Shown: piece by piece, positions 6,813 to 8,134 of the stretch
How positions within the stretch are numbered: position 1 is the first letter of the stretch
Layout: each line of letters starts with the position of its first letter
Assembly (NCBI GenBank): GCA_043822165.1
Contig: JBDRCA010000120.1
Location: forward strand, 1-8,134
Reading direction: 5' to 3'
DNA length: 8,134 nucleotides
DNA from: SCGC-AAA252-I15 sp043822165
GTDB taxonomy: Archaea > Altiarchaeota > Altiarchaeia > IMC4 > SCGC-AAA252-I15
Program-made: the position numbers and the translations under genes
Notes under the pieces: generated by a model
Seen by the model: the letters and a program-made list of their open reading frames with translations, nothing else
Databases searched by the model: none
Told to the model about the DNA's origin: nothing

Positions 6813-6888
6813 GACCAAAAGGTCGCTCATCAGACAGAAGCCGAATGCTTCTGCAGATGGCACATTTGATCAACCTTTATTAAAGGTT

Positions 6889-6961
6889 GCGGGGGTGGCC
6901 AAGCCCGGTTAGGCAGTCGCCTGCAGAGCGACCAACGGGGGTTCAAATCCCTCTCCCCGCT
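6889..6961 (+). tRNA. trnC: tRNA-Cys (GCA)
   Basis: The 73 nt fold into a full cloverleaf. The acceptor GCGGGGG pairs with TCCCCGC (one G·T pair). The anticodon stem GTCGC/GCGAC (6916-6920 and 6928-6932) carries the loop CTGCAGA with anticodon GCA. The T-arm GGGGG/CCCTC encloses TTCAAAT. The discriminator base is T73, the conserved identity element of tRNA-Cys. The D-stem has only three pairs followed by A13 opposite A22, a feature also known in Escherichia coli tRNA-Cys. There is no intron, and no CCA is encoded (the next bases are AAG), which fits an archaeon. The gene stands between the structured block and an AT-rich segment of different character, a common position for integrated DNA. 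Confidence 0.95.
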
Positions 6962-7026
6962 AAGATGCGCAACGAATAAGAAGGTCTATGGAGGCAGATA
7001 CGGGCTTTATAGACGAAAATAAGGTA

Positions 7027-7061
7027 GGAAAATAGGATTTTACTAATGCTGCCTATTTTCC
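7027..7061 (-). terminator. 10-bp hairpin at the end of the small RHH gene
   Basis: GGAAAATAGG (7027-7036) and CCTATTTTCC (7052-7061) form a perfect 10-bp inverted repeat with a 15-nt loop. The right arm contains the last codons and stop of the 46-residue gene, and T-rich sequence follows on the minus strand. It is a plausible 3'-end structure for that gene. It could also separate it from the tRNA transcript coming the other way. A weaker 6-bp repeat (GTCTAT/ATAGAC, 6984-6989 with 7009-7014) lies between it and the tRNA. Nothing else is seen in 6962-7052. Confidence 0.45.
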
Positions 7062-7193
7062 AAGGAAATTCCGTATTTGCTCTCTCAACCATTCAGCCTT
7101 AGAATTGTATCCAGAAACCTTGAATTTAGCTTCAAAAGCTTCCTGAATATCTCTCTCAAGTTGGGCTTTGATTTCAAGCTCTATTTTAGGCAT
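7053..7193 (-). CDS. small ribbon-helix-helix-like protein, candidate arsM regulator
   Basis: Translation gives a 46-residue protein that begins MPKIELEIKAQLERDIQEAF and ends in a charged amphipathic helix (about 31-43). A short alternating N-terminal strand followed by two helices separated by a GYNS turn (28-31) is the pattern of Arc/MetJ/CopG ribbon-helix-helix DNA-binding proteins, which bind palindromic operators as dimers. GGAGGT lies five bases before the ATG, the best ribosome-binding site in the window, which argues strongly that the frame is real despite its length. It diverges from arsM, and an inverted repeat in the shared gap overlaps both likely promoters, so it may regulate arsM and itself. 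RHH proteins of this size also serve as antitoxins, but no toxin gene is adjacent. Function is inferred from fold and position. Confidence 0.72.
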   Translation of the reverse strand: MPKIELEIKAQLERDIQEAFEAKFKVSGYNSKAEWLREQIRNFLGK

Positions 7194-7198
7194 GATTT

Positions 7199-7204
7199 AC
7201 CTCC
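7199..7204 (-). promoter_or_regulatory. strong Shine-Dalgarno of the small RHH gene
   Basis: The minus strand reads GGAGGT five bases before the ATG at 7193. It is a full-strength match to the 16S anti-Shine-Dalgarno. The other genes here mostly lack such a site, so it fixes this start. It also points to a different translational style on this side of the tRNA. Confidence 0.8.
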
Positions 7205-7217
7205 AAAAAGCAACATT

Positions 7218-7225
7218 TTTATATA
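7218..7225 (+). promoter_or_regulatory. TATA box of arsM
   Basis: TTTATATA is an exact archaeal TATA consensus. The predicted transcription start is near 7248, nine bases before the ATG at 7257 and about twenty before the ATG at 7269. The predicted start falls inside the inverted repeat at 7238-7258. Confidence 0.6.
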
Positions 7226-7237
7226 TTAAGGATTCCA

Positions 7238-7258
7238 ATATATAGATATTCTATATAT
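7238..7258. promoter_or_regulatory. candidate operator between the RHH gene and arsM
   Basis: ATATATAG (7238-7245) and CTATATAT (7251-7258) form a perfect 8-bp inverted repeat with a 5-bp spacer. It covers the predicted arsM transcription start and the first bases of the ATG at 7257. On the minus strand it contains TCTATATAT, a possible TATA box for the RHH gene with a start near 7215. A protein bound here could block both genes. The arms are AT-rich, so part of the symmetry may simply reflect TATA sequences. Confidence 0.5.
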
Positions 7259-8093
7259 GGTGAAAAGCATGGAAGACCAAAAAATCAAGAAAGTTGTAAG
7301 AGAGGCTTATGGGAAAATTGCCAAAGAAAAAACAGGTTGTGGATGCAGTTGCAGTACCTGCGACTCAGATACAGAACAATTTGTGAAATCAATCGGATAT
7401 ACAGATAAAGAACTTGCAAGCATACCTAGAGAATCAAATCTGGGTCTCAGTTGTGGAAACCCCACTGCAATAGCCAACCTTAAGGAAGGAGAAACTGTGC
7501 TGGATCTTGGTTCGGGTGCTGGCTTCGACTGTTTCTTGGCAGCGTCAAAAGTTGGCAAGAGTGGAAAAGTCATAGGCATAGATATGACTCCTGAAATGGT
7601 TGAAAAAGCAAGAATGAATGCAGAGAGTAATGAAATAAAGAATGTTGAATTTAGACTCGGAGAGATTGAACACCTGCCTGTAGCTGATAACTCAGTTGAC
7701 ATAGTAATTAGCAATTGCGTTATCAACCTATCTTCAGACAAATCAAAAGTGTTTAAAGAAATCTTCAGGGTGCTCAAACCTAACGGCAGAATAGCAATAT
7801 CAGATATTGCACTTAAAAAAGAACTTCCGAAAGAAATAAGGCAGAATGTCAAGGCTTATGTTGGTTGCATTGGAGGAGCAATACTCATTGACTCATATAA
7901 GAATATAGCAGAAGCATCTGGACTAACCGATATCAAGATTACTATCAAAGGTACATCCAATTGTGTTGATTCCAATACAAAGGACCCTATTGGTAGGGAG
8001 ATATTAGACTGTCTGGGAGATGGTGAATCGTTAGATGATTATGTGGTCAGCATCAATGTAGAAGGTCATAAACATGAAAATAGACTGGGATAG
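7257..8093 (+). CDS. arsM: arsenite S-adenosylmethionine methyltransferase ArsM
   Basis: The 278-residue protein is a class I SAM-dependent methyltransferase with VLDLGSGAGFD (81-91) and GIDMTPEM (107-114) for SAM binding. SNCVINL (152-158) and LKPNGRIAISDI (173-184) are typical of arsenite methyltransferases. The three arsenic-binding cysteines are all present: Cys66 in LSCGNP, Cys154 in SNCVINL and Cys204 in GCIGGA. Spacing of 50 residues between the last two matches human AS3MT Cys156 and Cys206. Four more cysteines crowd 28-35 (CGCSCSTC), near the position of AS3MT Cys32. It should convert As(III) to methylated arsenicals in the cytoplasm. The start may instead be the ATG at 7269, which has GGTGA five bases upstream and a better leader length. 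Codon use is clearly more AT-rich than in the hydrogenase genes, suggesting acquisition. No ArsR, ArsB or ArsC is visible. Confidence 0.95.
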   Translation: MVKSMEDQKIKKVVREAYGKIAKEKTGCGCSCSTCDSDTEQFVKSIGYTDKELASIPRESNLGLSCGNPTAIANLKEGETVLDLGSGAGFDCFLAASKVGKSGKVIGIDMTPEMVEKARMNAESNEIKNVEFRLGEIEHLPVADNSVDIVISNCVINLSSDKSKVFKEIFRVLKPNGRIAISDIALKKELPKEIRQNVKAYVGCIGGAILIDSYKNIAEASGLTDIKITIKGTSNCVDSNTKDPIGREILDCLGDGESLDDYVVSINVEGHKHENRLG

Positions 8094-8134
8094 GTCCTTA
8101 ATGCTTGGATTAGTGAAGCTATACATCTTAGTCA

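Larger units (their letters stand above)
6671..6888. ncRNA. structured GC-rich region, possible unrecognised RNA(s)
   Basis: No protein frame or recognised RNA family covers this block, yet it is rich in helices. ACCCGC/GCGGGT pair at 6704-6709 and 6716-6721. GTCG-GA-GCC pairs with GGC-GA-CGAC (6722-6730 with 6737-6745), leaving two G·A mismatches in tandem. GATGA and GCGACC pair with GGTCGC and TCATC around an AAAA loop (6804-6831). CAGAAGC/GCTTCTG pair at 6835-6841 and 6847-6853. CAACCTTT/AAAGGTTG pair at 6871-6878 and 6882-6889, touching the tRNA. A strong TATA box at 6748-6757 splits the block. A plus-strand RNA could start near 6778 and run into tRNA-Cys; a minus-strand RNA could start near 6726 and end at the T9 tract. 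The hallmarks of RNase P RNA, SRP RNA, 5S rRNA and C/D box RNA were looked for and not found. Strand and boundaries are uncertain. Confidence 0.4.

Noticed and set aside
6803..6834. C/D box guide RNA, suggested by GATGATG
   Set aside because: No CTGA box D or D' lies on the same strand at a usable distance, and the bases are better explained by the local GCGACC/GGTCGC hairpin.
6671..6888. RNase P RNA, SRP RNA or 5S rRNA
   Set aside because: The conserved cores (GAGGAAAGTCC-like for RNase P, GGAAGG...AGCAG for SRP helix 8, the 5S loop consensus) are absent on both strands.
6988..7035. 16-codon ORF just after tRNA-Cys
   Set aside because: It is very short, has no ribosome-binding site, overlaps a hairpin arm and matches nothing recognisable.
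7307..7852. 181-codon open frame on the minus strand inside arsM
   Set aside because: It is antisense to well-conserved ArsM motifs, has no ribosome-binding site and its translation resembles no known family.
1..8134. CRISPR array, insertion sequence or integrase
   Set aside because: No regularly spaced repeats, terminal inverted repeats with a transposase, or integrase motifs are present.

Overview
The window looks archaeal. It has a tRNA-Cys gene without an encoded CCA end, TATA boxes (TTTATATA-like) about 25 nt before several start codons that lack a Shine-Dalgarno sequence, and tightly packed genes that often overlap. The lineage cannot be named from this sequence alone. [FeFe]-hydrogenase genes are rare in archaea and have been reported mostly from anaerobic, uncultivated groups, so an anaerobic, H2-metabolising archaeon is the best guess. 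A bacterium with a gene for tRNA-Cys lacking CCA is a less likely alternative.

Bases 1-2653 hold four single genes in alternating orientation. They are a PflX/COG1313-type radical SAM protein (54-938, minus), a beta-class carbonic anhydrase-like protein (979-1641, plus), a two-CBS-domain regulatory protein (1624-2055, minus) and a small polytopic membrane protein (2108-2653, plus). The first pair diverges from a 40-bp gap. The second pair converges with an 18-nt overlap. The third pair diverges from one palindromic TATA element placed almost equally far from both starts. Bases 1-53 show no gene that can be supported.

Bases 2637-6590 (minus) form a complete three-gene operon for a multimeric [FeFe] hydrogenase, transcribed in the order hydC (NuoE-like), hydB (NuoF-like with extra N- and C-terminal iron-sulfur domains) and hydA (H-cluster catalytic subunit). 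Every expected cofactor ligand is present. The composition matches electron-bifurcating/confurcating enzymes that couple NAD(P)H and reduced ferredoxin to H2. No HydE, HydF or HydG maturation genes lie in the window. The membrane protein that meets hydA tail to tail resembles a family often found near such hydrogenases.

Bases 6591-6888 contain no protein gene. After the hydrogenase promoter comes a GC-rich block full of hairpins, a long imperfect inverted repeat, a strong TATA box, a T9 tract on the minus strand, and two 12-nt blocks copied from the 5' half of the neighbouring tRNA-Cys. This is the least explained part of the window and may be one or more unrecognised structured RNAs. tRNA-Cys(GCA) follows at 6889-6961.

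Beyond the tRNA the DNA becomes visibly more AT-rich and its codon use shifts to A/T endings. Here a 46-residue ribbon-helix-helix-like protein (7053-7193, minus) diverges from an arsenite methyltransferase, arsM (7257-8093, plus). An 8-bp inverted repeat between them covers the start region of arsM and the likely promoter of the small gene. This suggests an acquired arsenic-methylation module with its own regulator, next to a tRNA gene. Bases 8094-8134 hold nothing recognisable.
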